Positions 21,711 to 29,242 of a stretch of DNA of 37,511 nucleotides are shown piece by piece (position 1 is the stretch's first letter; each line of letters opens with the position of its first letter). The notes beneath the pieces were generated by a model. That model was not told where the DNA came from. It made no database searches and saw only the letters and a program-made list of their open reading frames with translations. Source of the stretch: Vannielia litorea (GTDB lineage Bacteria; Pseudomonadota; Alphaproteobacteria; Rhodobacterales; Rhodobacteraceae); the NCBI RefSeq assembly GCF_018424695.1, contig NZ_QTNQ01000038.1:1-37511 (forward strand), in the 5' to 3' direction. Both the position numbers and the translations under genes were made by a program.

Positions 21711-24700
21711 GTGGACGGTGCTGTCAGCAACTCGCAGTCGCTAGAGGAACTTCTAGGTTCATTCCGTTCGGCGTCGAAGACGAACCGCGAAAGTGGAACG
21801 TATTTCGAGCGGCTCGCGAAGGCCTTTCTGACCACAGACCCAGTGCAAGCGGAGGAATATTCTGAAGTTTCGTCTTGGGCCGACTGGGCCGCTGCGCATG
21901 GCTGGAACGCCAAGGACGTAGGCATCGACTTGGTAGCGAAACTGCGGAACGAAGATGGGTATGCCGCGATTCAGTGCAAGTTCTACGAAGAGAACCATCG
22001 TATCCAAAAGGCAGACATAGACAGCTTCATCTCGGCTTCCGGCAAGGAGCCTTTCCAGCGGCGAGTTGTCATCGACACCACGACCGTTCCTTGGGGTGTG
22101 AACGCTGAGGAGATGATCACCGGGCAAACCATCCCGGTTGTGCGGCTGTCACTAACGCATCTTCGCGAAAGCCCAATCGACTGGACGATCTTTGGCCTTC
22201 GTGGTGAGGCCGTTCTCACGGAGAAGAAGAGTCTTCGAGAGCACCAGACCGAAGCGCTTGATGCGGTGCGCAGCGGCCTCTCCGAAGCTGACCGTGGTAA
22301 GCTGGTCATGGCGTGCGGCACTGGCAAAACATTCACCGCTTTGAAGATCGCAGAAGACCTCGTCGGAAAGGGAGGGCGAGTGCTCTTCATGGTGCCGTCA
22401 TTGGCGCTGATGTCGCAAACTGTCCGGGAGTGGACAAACGACACGGATACTCCGCTGCGGTCCTTCGCGGTCTGTTCCGATGTGCAGGTCGGCAAACGCC
22501 GAGTTGGATCGGACGATGTCGCTGAGATCGACGCCCATGATCTCGCGTTTCCCGCAACCACGAAGCCAGACCGTTTAGTTGAAAAGGCCGGGCCGGATTC
22601 ACCGGACCGTATGACGGTGTTCTTCTCTACCTACCAGTCCATCAAAGTGCTCGATGATGCTCAGAAAGCAGGCCTGCCGGACTTCGACCTGATCATCTGT
22701 GACGAAGCGCACCGCACAACTGGTGCGACGTTGGCGGGAGAAGAGGACTCCAACTTCGTCAGGATTCACGACGACAAATATGTCAGGGGCCGCAAGCGTC
22801 TCTACATGACAGCGACGCCTCGCATCTTCGGAGATGCCGTCCGGGCAAGGGCCGATGAAGAGGCAGCGGTGCTGGCCTCGATGGATGACGAGGAACTCTA
22901 TGGCAAGACGCTCCTCCACAAGGGCTTTGGCTGGGCCGTTCAGAAGGGGCTTCTGACCGACTACAAAGTCATCGTTCTTGCTATGGACGAGGGTCTCGTC
23001 AGCGCCAATGTTCAGAGGCGGCTGGCCGATGCCAGTTCTGAACTCGATCTCGACGACGCAACCAAGATCATCGGCTGCTACAAGGCGCTCTCGAAGCAGG
23101 ACCTCAAACAGGACCTGGCATTTGACCCGAGGCCGATGCGTCGGGCACTGGCCTTCTGCAAGAGCATCGCGGCGTCCAAACTGATCCGCGACGAGTTTTC
23201 CAGCGTCGTGGCCGAGTATACTGGTGACGACAGCCTGATCGAAGACGAAGCGCCCGCAACCGACAACCTGCATGTCGAAATCGAGCATGTGGACGGCACC
23301 TTCAACGCCAAGTCCCGTAATGAGTTGCTCGACTGGCTCAAGGCAGAGGCCGAGGGAAAGACCGCCCGCATCCTGACAAACGCCCGATGTCTTTCCGAGG
23401 GCGTCGATGTCCCGGCGCTCGACGCCATCATGTTCCTGCACCCCCGTAAGTCGCTGATCGACGTGGTGCAGTCGGTCGGTCGCGTCATGCGGCGGGCTGA
23501 GCCGGACACTCCGGCTCGCAAGGCCTTTAACGATTTCCTCGCAGAGTTGCAGGATGATCTGAACGACAGCATCACCGAGCAGGACGCCATCGAGATGCTG
23601 GCACAGCACCTCATCACGCGGCCCGTCTTCAAGGCCTTGTTCGAAGGTCACGCCTTTACCGACGAAAACCCGGTCTCCTGCGCCATGCAGCAGGTTCTGG
23701 AGGTGCTGGACGAGAACCGGATCGACAAGGAGTCGAAAGACCTCACCAAATTCTACGACAGCGTCCGCAACCGCGCTCACGGGATTACCGATCCCCAAGC
23801 CAAGCAGCGCCTTATCGTCGAGCTCTACGACAAGTTTTTCCGAAACGCCTTCCCGCGCACGACCGAAAAGCTGGGCATCGTTTACACGCCGGTCGAGATC
23901 GTCGATTTCATCCTGCACTCGGTCAACGAGATGTTGCAGGGGCACTTCGGCCAGACCCTCGGCTCGCGCGGCGTCCACATCATGGACCCTTTCACCGGCA
24001 CGGGCACTTTCATCACCCGGCTGCTGCAATCCGGCCTGATCGCGCCGGAGGAGCTGGAGCACAAGTATCGCCACGAGATCCACGCCAACGAGATCGTCCT
24101 GCTGGCCTATTACATCGCCGCGATCAACATTGAGGCGGTCTACCAAGGCGAGGTGCAGGGTGAAGAATATGTGCCCTTCGAGGGGATATGCCTAACCGAC
24201 ACCTTCCAGATGTATGAGGGCGAGGACGAACTGGCGCTCTACATGCCCGACAACTCCGAACGCCGGACGCGGCAAAAGGAGCTGGATATCCGGGTGATCG
24301 TGGGCAACCCGCCGTACTCGGTTGGGCAAGGCAATGCGAACGACAACGCCGCGAATATCGAATATGCGGCTCTCGACGAGAAAATTCGGACCACATATGT
24401 GGCGCGGTCTGACGGCGATCACGCGCGTAGTCTCTACGACAGCTATATTCGTGCGCTTCGCTGGGCAAGTGATCGAATTTCGAACGACGGTATCGTTGCC
24501 TTTGTTACCAGCGCTGGTTGGATTGATGGCAAAGCCATGGACGGGTTGCGAAGGTGCCTATCAGAGGAGTTCTCCTCTATTCATATTTTCCACCTTCGCG
24601 GCGATCAAAGAACTTCCGGTGAGTTGTCGCGCAAAGAAGGGGGGAAAATTTTTGGGTCAGGAAGTCGCGCGCCAATTGCGATTTCTGTTTTGGTTAAGGA

Positions 24701-26141
24701 CTCCAAGCAAAGCGACCCATGTAAGATCAAGCTCCATGACATCGGCGATTACCTCGATAGACAGAAGAAGCTGGCTATCGTTCGCGACTTTCAGTCCATT
24801 GAGGGAATAAGTCGGGCTGAGAGCTGGACACCGATTCAGCCCAACAATAAGGCAGATTGGATCAATCAACGCAGCGACGACTTCGATAAGTTCCTGTCAT
24901 TGGGGTCAAAAAAGCGTTCTGACGTAACGCTTTTCTCGGCGTACTCTTCTGGACTCGAGACAAGGCGCGATGCTTGGTCCTATAATTTTTCAAAGGAGTA
25001 TCTGGGGAAGAACATGCATTCGATGGTGAACTTCTTCAACTCAGAGGTAGATAATTTCAAAGAGAGTTATGGCGCATTGCCTCAGGTCGAGCGCGAAAGG
25101 CTGGTGGGCGGATTTATATCGACGGACCATAAGCTTATTAAGTGGTCCGAGGATCTAATCAAGTCGGTCGCCCGCGGTAGGAATAAATGTTTTAGAGATG
25201 AGGCCATCCGTTGTTCCACTTATCGACCTTTTCAGCGGATGTGGCTCTACTCGGATGACAACTTCATTTGGTCAAAGTATCGACTGGGTGAAATTTTTCC
25301 GCCTAGCGTAGAAAACTTGACGATTATTGTGACCGGACCGGGCACGAAGGGCGGGTTTAGCTGCCAGATGATGTCAGAGATGCCGTGTAGGGATGCCTTC
25401 GAAAAAGGATACTGCTTCCCTCTCTACTTCTACGAAGAGCAGAGCGAGGAACCCGATGGCCTCTTCGAAGGCCATTCCTCTGGCCTTCATCGTCGGGACG
25501 CGATCACCGATGCCGGGCTGGCGTATTTCCAGGCGGCCTACCCGGGCGAGGCGATCAGCAAGGAGGACATCTTCTACTACGTCTACGGCCTGCTGCATTC
25601 GCCCGACTACCGCGACCTCTACGCCGACAACCTGACCAAGGAACTGCCCCGCATCCCGGCAGTGAAAGCCTACGCCGACTTCCGCGCCTTCTCCGATGCC
25701 GGACGGCGCCTCGGCGACCTGCACGTAAACTACGAGACGGTGGAGCCATACCCCGTCACCTACAAGCAGGGCACCCCCGCGCTGTGGAACGTGGGCGACC
25801 CCGAGGCCTTCTACCGCGTCACCAAGATGAAGTTCGGCGGCAAGGCCCGCGACAAGGACAAGACCACGGTCATCTACAACTCCAACATCACCATGACTGA
25901 CATCCCGCTGGAGGCCTACGACTACGTGGTCAACGGCAAGCCCGCGCTGGAGTGGGTGATGGAGCGGCAGGTCGTGAAGACCGACAAGGCAAGCGGCATC
26001 GTCAACGACGCCAACGACTACGCCAACGAGACCATGAACAACCCGGCCTACCCGCTGGAGCTATTCCAGCGGGTGATCACCGTGAGCTTGGAGACGATGA
26101 AGATCGTGCGCGGGCTGCCGAAGATGGAGTTGCCGGAGTGA
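21711..26141 (+). CDS. Type ISP restriction-modification enzyme (LlaGI/LlaBIII-like single-chain nuclease-translocase-methyltransferase)
   Basis: One 1476-residue polypeptide, close to the size of known Type ISP enzymes. Domains in order: Mrr-like nuclease with D73 and Q88-C-K90 (IQCKFYEEN); SF2 ATPase with ACGTGKT 201-207, DEAH 331-334, MTATP 366-370 and QSVGRVMRR 587-595; helical coupler about 600-720; N6-adenine methyltransferase with motif X-like LGIVYTPVEIVDF 721-733, DPFTGTGTF 759-767 and NPPY 866-869; then target recognition and C-terminal specificity region. Such enzymes cut unmodified invading DNA after ATP-driven translocation and protect the host by hemimethylation. GTG 21711 follows GGGGGAG. 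Bases about 24,330-25,440, covering the recognition region, are AT-richer (43-45% GC in sampled lines, against 58-68% on either side), suggesting a swapped specificity module. Confidence 0.93.
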   Translation: MDGAVSNSQSLEELLGSFRSASKTNRESGTYFERLAKAFLTTDPVQAEEYSEVSSWADWAAAHGWNAKDVGIDLVAKLRNEDGYAAIQCKFYEENHRIQKADIDSFISASGKEPFQRRVVIDTTTVPWGVNAEEMITGQTIPVVRLSLTHLRESPIDWTIFGLRGEAVLTEKKSLREHQTEALDAVRSGLSEADRGKLVMACGTGKTFTALKIAEDLVGKGGRVLFMVPSLALMSQTVREWTNDTDTPLRSFAVCSDVQVGKRRVGSDDVAEIDAHDLAFPATTKPDRLVEKAGPDSPDRMTVFFSTYQSIKVLDDAQKAGLPDFDLIICDEAHRTTGATLAGEEDSNFVRIHDDKYVRGRKRLYMTATPRIFGDAVRARADEEAAVLASMDDEELYGKTLLHKGFGWAVQKGLLTDYKVIVLAMDEGLVSANVQRRLADASSELDLDDATKIIGCYKALSKQDLKQDLAFDPRPMRRALAFCKSIAASKLIRDEFSSVVAEYTGDDSLIEDEAPATDNLHVEIEHVDGTFNAKSRNELLDWLKAEAEGKTARILTNARCLSEGVDVPALDAIMFLHPRKSLIDVVQSVGRVMRRAEPDTPARKAFNDFLAELQDDLNDSITEQDAIEMLAQHLITRPVFKALFEGHAFTDENPVSCAMQQVLEVLDENRIDKESKDLTKFYDSVRNRAHGITDPQAKQRLIVELYDKFFRNAFPRTTEKLGIVYTPVEIVDFILHSVNEMLQGHFGQTLGSRGVHIMDPFTGTGTFITRLLQSGLIAPEELEHKYRHEIHANEIVLLAYYIAAINIEAVYQGEVQGEEYVPFEGICLTDTFQMYEGEDELALYMPDNSERRTRQKELDIRVIVGNPPYSVGQGNANDNAANIEYAALDEKIRTTYVARSDGDHARSLYDSYIRALRWASDRISNDGIVAFVTSAGWIDGKAMDGLRRCLSEEFSSIHIFHLRGDQRTSGELSRKEGGKIFGSGSRAPIAISVLVKDSKQSDPCKIKLHDIGDYLDRQKKLAIVRDFQSIEGISRAESWTPIQPNNKADWINQRSDDFDKFLSLGSKKRSDVTLFSAYSSGLETRRDAWSYNFSKEYLGKNMHSMVNFFNSEVDNFKESYGALPQVERERLVGGFISTDHKLIKWSEDLIKSVARGRNKCFRDEAIRCSTYRPFQRMWLYSDDNFIWSKYRLGEIFPPSVENLTIIVTGPGTKGGFSCQMMSEMPCRDAFEKGYCFPLYFYEEQSEEPDGLFEGHSSGLHRRDAITDAGLAYFQAAYPGEAISKEDIFYYVYGLLHSPDYRDLYADNLTKELPRIPAVKAYADFRAFSDAGRRLGDLHVNYETVEPYPVTYKQGTPALWNVGDPEAFYRVTKMKFGGKARDKDKTTVIYNSNITMTDIPLEAYDYVVNGKPALEWVMERQVVKTDKASGIVNDANDYANETMNNPAYPLELFQRVITVSLETMKIVRGLPKMELPE

Positions 26142-26143
26142 AC

Positions 26144-26809
26144 CTAGTTCAGCGACCTGCGCTCGACGTTGCGGTGCATGATAGCAATCACCCGACCGAG
26201 GATAGGCGTGTCGTTGGGTGCGCAATCAAATCTCACGCCGTTATTAAACTTGAACAAGTGTCTCAGGCTGTCTGGCGTTCCCAGCACTTGGACATGCGCA
26301 CAGAGTGCGTCGTTGCCGTTCCAGAAAACGAAGATGCCAGCTTGGATGGGGTTAACGTCACCCCTATCAATCAGCACCACATCCCGCGCTTGGAGAGGAT
26401 CGGGTGCCGAGCTATTCAGAACTTCGCAGAGTCCATGATCTTCGGAGTGCGTGCCATCTCGGAAAAAGTCTCTGGAAAGCCTCCACTCTCGCCCTCTGGT
26501 AGGCGGCTTGAGCGGAGACTTCCACTGCAAGAAGTGGACAGGAAGGCACGGCAAGTCCTTTCCTTTCTTGATGAGCCTTGCCGCTCGCCGTTCCGCTGGC
26601 TCTCCGAAGGTAAGCCACATGCAATCGACCGACAGAACTTTGGCGAGGGTCGGAATCTTTTCGATGGAGGGTCGTGTTTTTCCGATCTCCCACTGGCCAA
26701 GCGCAGCGCGTGTGACCTCCGCCCGCTGGGCAAGCTCTGCTTGGGTCAAGCCAACATGTTTCCGCCGCAGCTTGATCCGCGCCCCTATCGTCGATGCTTT
26801 TTCAGACAT
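26144..26809 (-). CDS. CI/LexA-like phage-type repressor: XRE HTH plus S24-like C-terminal domain
   Basis: A 221-residue regulator. N-terminal HTH: IGARIKLRRKHVGLTQAELAQRAEVTRAALGQWEIGKTRPSIEKI (about 8-52). The C-terminal half follows the S24/LexA fold (VLNSSAPDPLQARDVVLIDRGDVNPIQAGIFVFW, APNDTPILGRVIAIMHR). A Ser aligns with the catalytic Ser of GDSM, but the Lys region (VKRL in active members) reads AHVQ, so RecA-stimulated self-cleavage is doubtful. It is convergent with the restriction gene (2 bases between stops) and divergent from the small HTH gene, with a palindromic operator between. It is probably the island's master repressor; that role is inferred. Confidence 0.85.
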   Translation of the reverse strand: MSEKASTIGARIKLRRKHVGLTQAELAQRAEVTRAALGQWEIGKTRPSIEKIPTLAKVLSVDCMWLTFGEPAERRAARLIKKGKDLPCLPVHFLQWKSPLKPPTRGREWRLSRDFFRDGTHSEDHGLCEVLNSSAPDPLQARDVVLIDRGDVNPIQAGIFVFWNGNDALCAHVQVLGTPDSLRHLFKFNNGVRFDCAPNDTPILGRVIAIMHRNVERRSLN

Positions 26810-26876
26810 GCTTGTCTCGCTTGGTTGAACTCGTGCTTCTCTGGAGCAGCGTCCGCCGCTCTAGGGATAGCTTGGC

Positions 26877-26897
26877 TTAATACCAATCGGGTATTAA
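26877..26897. promoter_or_regulatory. Operator-like dyad TTAATACC / GGTATTAA between divergent regulators
   Basis: TTAATACC (26877-26884) and GGTATTAA (26890-26897) are exact reverse complements around a 5-base centre (AATCG). The site abuts an ATG at 26898 and lies 67 bases upstream of the divergent repressor start at 26809. Its position and symmetry are typical of a CI/Cro-type operator controlling both genes. Confidence 0.7.
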
Positions 26898-26924
26898 ATG
26901 TCAACAGGCTGCGGTTGCATTCCG

Positions 26925-27185
26925 ATGGCTGACACTTGGGACATTGATCGGGGAGCCGCTGCCCTTGCAGGTGAGCTTCAAGCCGCTCGGCTTCGACAGG
27001 GTCTGTCGCAAAGGGAGTTGGCAGAGCACCTTGGCATGGCTCAGAGCTTCGTGGGCAAGGCTGAAACCGGGACGCGCCGAGTGGCTGCCGTGGAGCTACT
27101 CTTACTGGCCAAAATTCTTGACCTAGACCTCAATGCGCTGAGCGAGCTCGTTAGGAAGGCGGCAGGTCAAACTTCTGAACGCTAG
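26925..27185 (+). CDS. Small XRE-family HTH regulator (Cro- or C-protein-like), 86 aa
   Basis: An 86-residue protein that is nearly all one helix-turn-helix domain: AARLRQGLSQRELAEHLGMAQSFVGKAETGTRRVAAVELLLLAKILDLDLNAL. Its size fits either a Cro-like antagonist of the divergent repressor or a restriction-modification controller (C) protein. The start is uncertain: ATG 26898 would add nine residues (MSTGCGCIP) but directly abuts the operator with no ribosome binding site. ATG 26925 gives a more natural N-terminus, MADTWDIDRG. A DNA-accessory or excisionase-like role is also possible. Confidence 0.82.
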   Translation: MADTWDIDRGAAALAGELQAARLRQGLSQRELAEHLGMAQSFVGKAETGTRRVAAVELLLLAKILDLDLNALSELVRKAAGQTSER

Positions 27186-27322
27186 GTTCAGAGTAACATG
27201 CTGAATTATAATCATAAAAATTGGATTTCCGACCCCTGTGGCATTTGGTTGTACTGTTCGTTCGCGAGGAAACCGCTCGGATGTTCGATTGTGATAATTC
27301 GTTGCATAAACAGATAGTTACG

Positions 27323-27337
27323 CTCACATGGTGTGAG
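27323..27337. repeat. Inverted repeat CTCACA-TGG-TGTGAG
   Basis: A perfect 6-3-6 dyad 138 bases after the small HTH gene, in the 238-base AT-rich non-coding right end of the island (27186-27423). It may be a weak terminator hairpin or a binding site; there is no immediate T run. Confidence 0.4.
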
Positions 27338-27390
27338 AAATCGTGATCAAAGAAAAATTATGCGATGGGGACAACGATCTCGCATAAGTG

Positions 27391-27407
27391 TATGTATTTA
27401 ATACATA
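27391..27407. repeat. Inverted repeat TATGTATT-T-AATACATA next to attR
   Basis: A perfect 8-1-8 dyad ending 17 bases before the right core repeat. Its AT-only stem followed by TTTTCTTTTTCT could act as a terminator for read-through. Its closeness to the recombination core equally suits a recombinase or excisionase site. Confidence 0.5.
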
Positions 27408-27423
27408 ATTTTCTTTTTCTCTT

Positions 27424-27433
27424 TGATTGTGGA
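27424..27433 (+). repeat. Right attachment core (attR), TGATTGTGGA
   Basis: Second copy of the 10-bp core. Its right flank is TCAGG, the genuine 3' strand of the anticodon stem; its left flank is island sequence (CTCTT) that does not resemble the tRNA 5' half. Confidence 0.85.
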
Positions 27434-27471
27434 TCAGGAGGTCCCCCGTTCGAGCCGGGGAGGTGGTACCA
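27434..27471 (+). pseudogene. 3' half of host tRNA-His(GTG)
   Basis: TCAGG (anticodon stem), AGGTC (variable), CCCCG-TTCGAGC-CGGGG (T arm), AGGTGGT (acceptor), A73, CCA. AGGTGGT pairs with GCCGCCT of the 5' half at 20900-20906, including G1:U72 and one further G:U. It has no promoter of its own and no D arm, so it cannot make a tRNA alone. Precise recombination between the two core repeats would rebuild the gene. Confidence 0.9.
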
Positions 27472-27606
27472 CTCTCCAAGACAGTGCAACACCAAGGCGG
27501 TGCAGCAGCTTCTGCGAGGCCTGTGTTCGCGCCATGCCGCCGGGCAACTGGCCCTTTCCTGCCGGTCGATTTATGCTGCCTGCGAGGCAGAAACAGGAGC
27601 AGAAAG

Positions 27607-27906
27607 ATGCACAGGATAATTGCGTGCGCGCTGGTCGTTTGCGGGCTTGCGGCCTGCGACACGGCGGGCCCGGCGGCGCTTGGCGGCGTGCGCTACGAGG
27701 TGACAGGCGTGGAGGAGGGTGACATGCTCAAGCTGCGTGCGGGGCCGGGAACGGGCTATACCATTCAGGCGGGGCTGCCGAACGGCACGGTCGTGCGGGT
27801 GAAGGACTGCTCGCGCATCGGCGGCACGCGCTGGTGCGAAGTGGCGCTCGACGGCACGCCGGGGATGGCGGGCTATGTCTCCCAGACCTACCTGCAAAGG
27901 GTTTGA
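27607..27906 (+). CDS. Lipoprotein with bacterial SH3 domain, 99 aa
   Basis: A lipoprotein signal MHRIIACALVVCGLAAC with lipobox LAAC is followed by one SH3_3 domain: LKLRAGPGTGYTIQAGLPNGTVVRVKDC, then GTRWCEVALDGTPGMAGYVSQTYLQRV. Such domains bind peptidoglycan or peptides in the envelope. ATG 27607 is preceded by AGCAGAAAG; the longer frame from 27427 overlaps the tRNA 3' half and is not used. It is the first host gene to the right of the island. Confidence 0.85.
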   Translation: MHRIIACALVVCGLAACDTAGPAALGGVRYEVTGVEEGDMLKLRAGPGTGYTIQAGLPNGTVVRVKDCSRIGGTRWCEVALDGTPGMAGYVSQTYLQRV

Positions 27907-27919
27907 CGGGCCGCGCGAC

Positions 27920-28216
27920 TCACGGCTCCAGGGTGATTTCCTGTCGCAGGCTGCCGTCTTGGCGGTAGATCAGGATACGGTCGTCGTCGGTCACCACCGC
28001 ATACCACTCCGCCGTGGCCGTGAAGGCCATGGCGCGCGTGCCTTCGGGCAGGCTGATGCTTTCTGGCAGCGCAGGGCTTTGCGGGCCGGAGAGGCGGATG
28101 ATAAGCAGGGCCGCGATCACGGCGATCCCTGCGATCATCGTGAGCGTCAGCCCCGTCACCAGCCGTTTGAGCCACTTCAGGTCTACCGGCAGTTCGTTTT
28201 CATCCGGAGCCGCCAT
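27920..28216 (-). CDS. Small single-pass membrane protein, 98 aa (resembles DUF6476)
   Basis: A 98-residue protein: a short cytoplasmic N-terminus (MAAPDENELPVDLKWLKRLV), one helix (TGLTLTMIAGIAVIAALLIIRL), then a periplasmic part with strand-like FTATAEWYAVVTDDDRILIYRQDGSLRQEI. It resembles Rhodobacterales proteins filed as DUF6476, from memory; function unknown. Its start codon overlaps that of the divergent rluD-like gene: the four bases CATG at 28214-28217 contain both ATGs. Confidence 0.75.
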   Translation of the reverse strand: MAAPDENELPVDLKWLKRLVTGLTLTMIAGIAVIAALLIIRLSGPQSPALPESISLPEGTRAMAFTATAEWYAVVTDDDRILIYRQDGSLRQEITLEP

Positions 28217-29240
28217 GGCCGCCTCTCTCGTGACATTCAGCATCGGCCCCACGCCGCCGCCGCGTCTTGATAAGGCGCTTTCGCGCGATGTGCCAGCAGA
28301 GGCCAGCCTGAGCCGGTCCCGTCTGGTGCGGCTGGTCGCGGAGGGCGCAGTGCGGGTGAACGGTGCCGTCGTGAGCGATGTGAAGGCCAAGGTGGCCGAG
28401 GGGGACGCGGTGACGATTGCTGTGCCCGAGGCCACCGAGGTGGAAATGGTGGCTGAGGCGATTCCGCTCGATATTGCCTATGAGGATGAACACCTGGTGG
28501 TGGTCAACAAGCCTGCGGGCATGGTGGTGCACCCGGCACCCGGAAGCCCGCGCGGCACCTTGGTGAACGCGCTCTTGCATCATTTCGGCGGTGAACTCTC
28601 GGGCGTGGGCGGAGAGAAGCGCCCTGGCATCGTGCACCGGATCGACAAGGATACCAGTGGTTTGCTGGTGGTTGCGAAGTCGGACGCGGCACACCACGGC
28701 CTTGCCGAACAGTTCGAGGCCCACACCGCGCGGCGGCACTACATGGCGATCTGCTACGGCACTCCGGATGGCTCCGAACCGCGCCTGCGCGGGATCAAGG
28801 GCACCCATTTCGAGCCCGATGGCACGCTGCGCATCACCACCCAGCTCGCCCGCCACAAGACCGACCGCCAGCGGCAGGCGGTGTGCTTCACCGGCGGGCG
28901 GCATGCGGTGACGCGGGTGCAGGTGCTCGAGCGGCTGCAGGATGTTGCCGCGCTGGTCCAGTGCCGGTTGGAGACCGGGCGCACCCACCAGATCCGGGCG
29001 CATATGTCTCACATCGGGCACGGGCTGATTGGCGATCCGGTCTATGGCGGGCGGCGAAAACTGTCGGAGCGAACGGTCGGGGCGGCGGGAGTCGAGGCAG
29101 CGCGGAGCTTCTCGCGGCAGGCCCTGCACGCGGCCTCGCTCGGCTTTGCCCACCCGGTTGAGGGCACCGAGATGGATTTCGACGCCCCCATGCCCGAAGA
29201 TATGAGCACCCTTCTCGCGGCGCTCCGTGGGGGCGATTGA
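28215..29240 (+). CDS. RluA-family ribosomal RNA pseudouridine synthase (RluD-like)
   Basis: A 341-residue enzyme isomerising uridines in 23S rRNA. An N-terminal S4 RNA-binding domain (about 14-70: RLDKAL, SRSRLVRLVAEGAVRVNGAVV) precedes the catalytic domain with VVVNKPAGMVVHPAPG (97-110), HRIDKDTSGLLVVAK with catalytic D144, and LETGRTHQIRAHMSHIGHGLIGDPVYGG. The architecture fits RluD (helix 69 sites), but RluA relatives are hard to separate by eye. The ATG at 28215 gives the expected N-terminus and overlaps the divergent start codon. Confidence 0.9.
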   Translation: MAASLVTFSIGPTPPPRLDKALSRDVPAEASLSRSRLVRLVAEGAVRVNGAVVSDVKAKVAEGDAVTIAVPEATEVEMVAEAIPLDIAYEDEHLVVVNKPAGMVVHPAPGSPRGTLVNALLHHFGGELSGVGGEKRPGIVHRIDKDTSGLLVVAKSDAAHHGLAEQFEAHTARRHYMAICYGTPDGSEPRLRGIKGTHFEPDGTLRITTQLARHKTDRQRQAVCFTGGRHAVTRVQVLERLQDVAALVQCRLETGRTHQIRAHMSHIGHGLIGDPVYGGRRKLSERTVGAAGVEAARSFSRQALHAASLGFAHPVEGTEMDFDAPMPEDMSTLLAALRGGD

Positions 29241-29242
29241 GT

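Larger units (their letters stand above)
20929..27433. mobile_element. 6.5 kb restriction-modification island inserted in the tRNA-His anticodon loop, carrying its own tRNA-His
   Basis: The borders are the 10-bp direct repeat TGATTGTGGA at 20929-20938 and 27424-27433, 6495 bases apart. Outside it lie the two halves of one tRNA-His gene. Inside, in order, are: an AT-richer non-coding region with tandem repeats; a complete tRNA-His on the minus strand; a Type ISP restriction-modification gene; a CI-like repressor (minus); a small HTH gene (plus); and an AT-rich end with dyads. Base composition drops clearly against the flanks near both ends. There is no integrase, transposase, relaxase or replication gene. 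It may have moved with a recombinase supplied in trans, or have lost its own. Confidence 0.85.

Noticed and set aside
22599..24146. 515-codon open frame antisense to the restriction enzyme
   Set aside because: Opposite-strand shadow of the helicase and methyltransferase region, with no recognisable domain or ribosome binding site.
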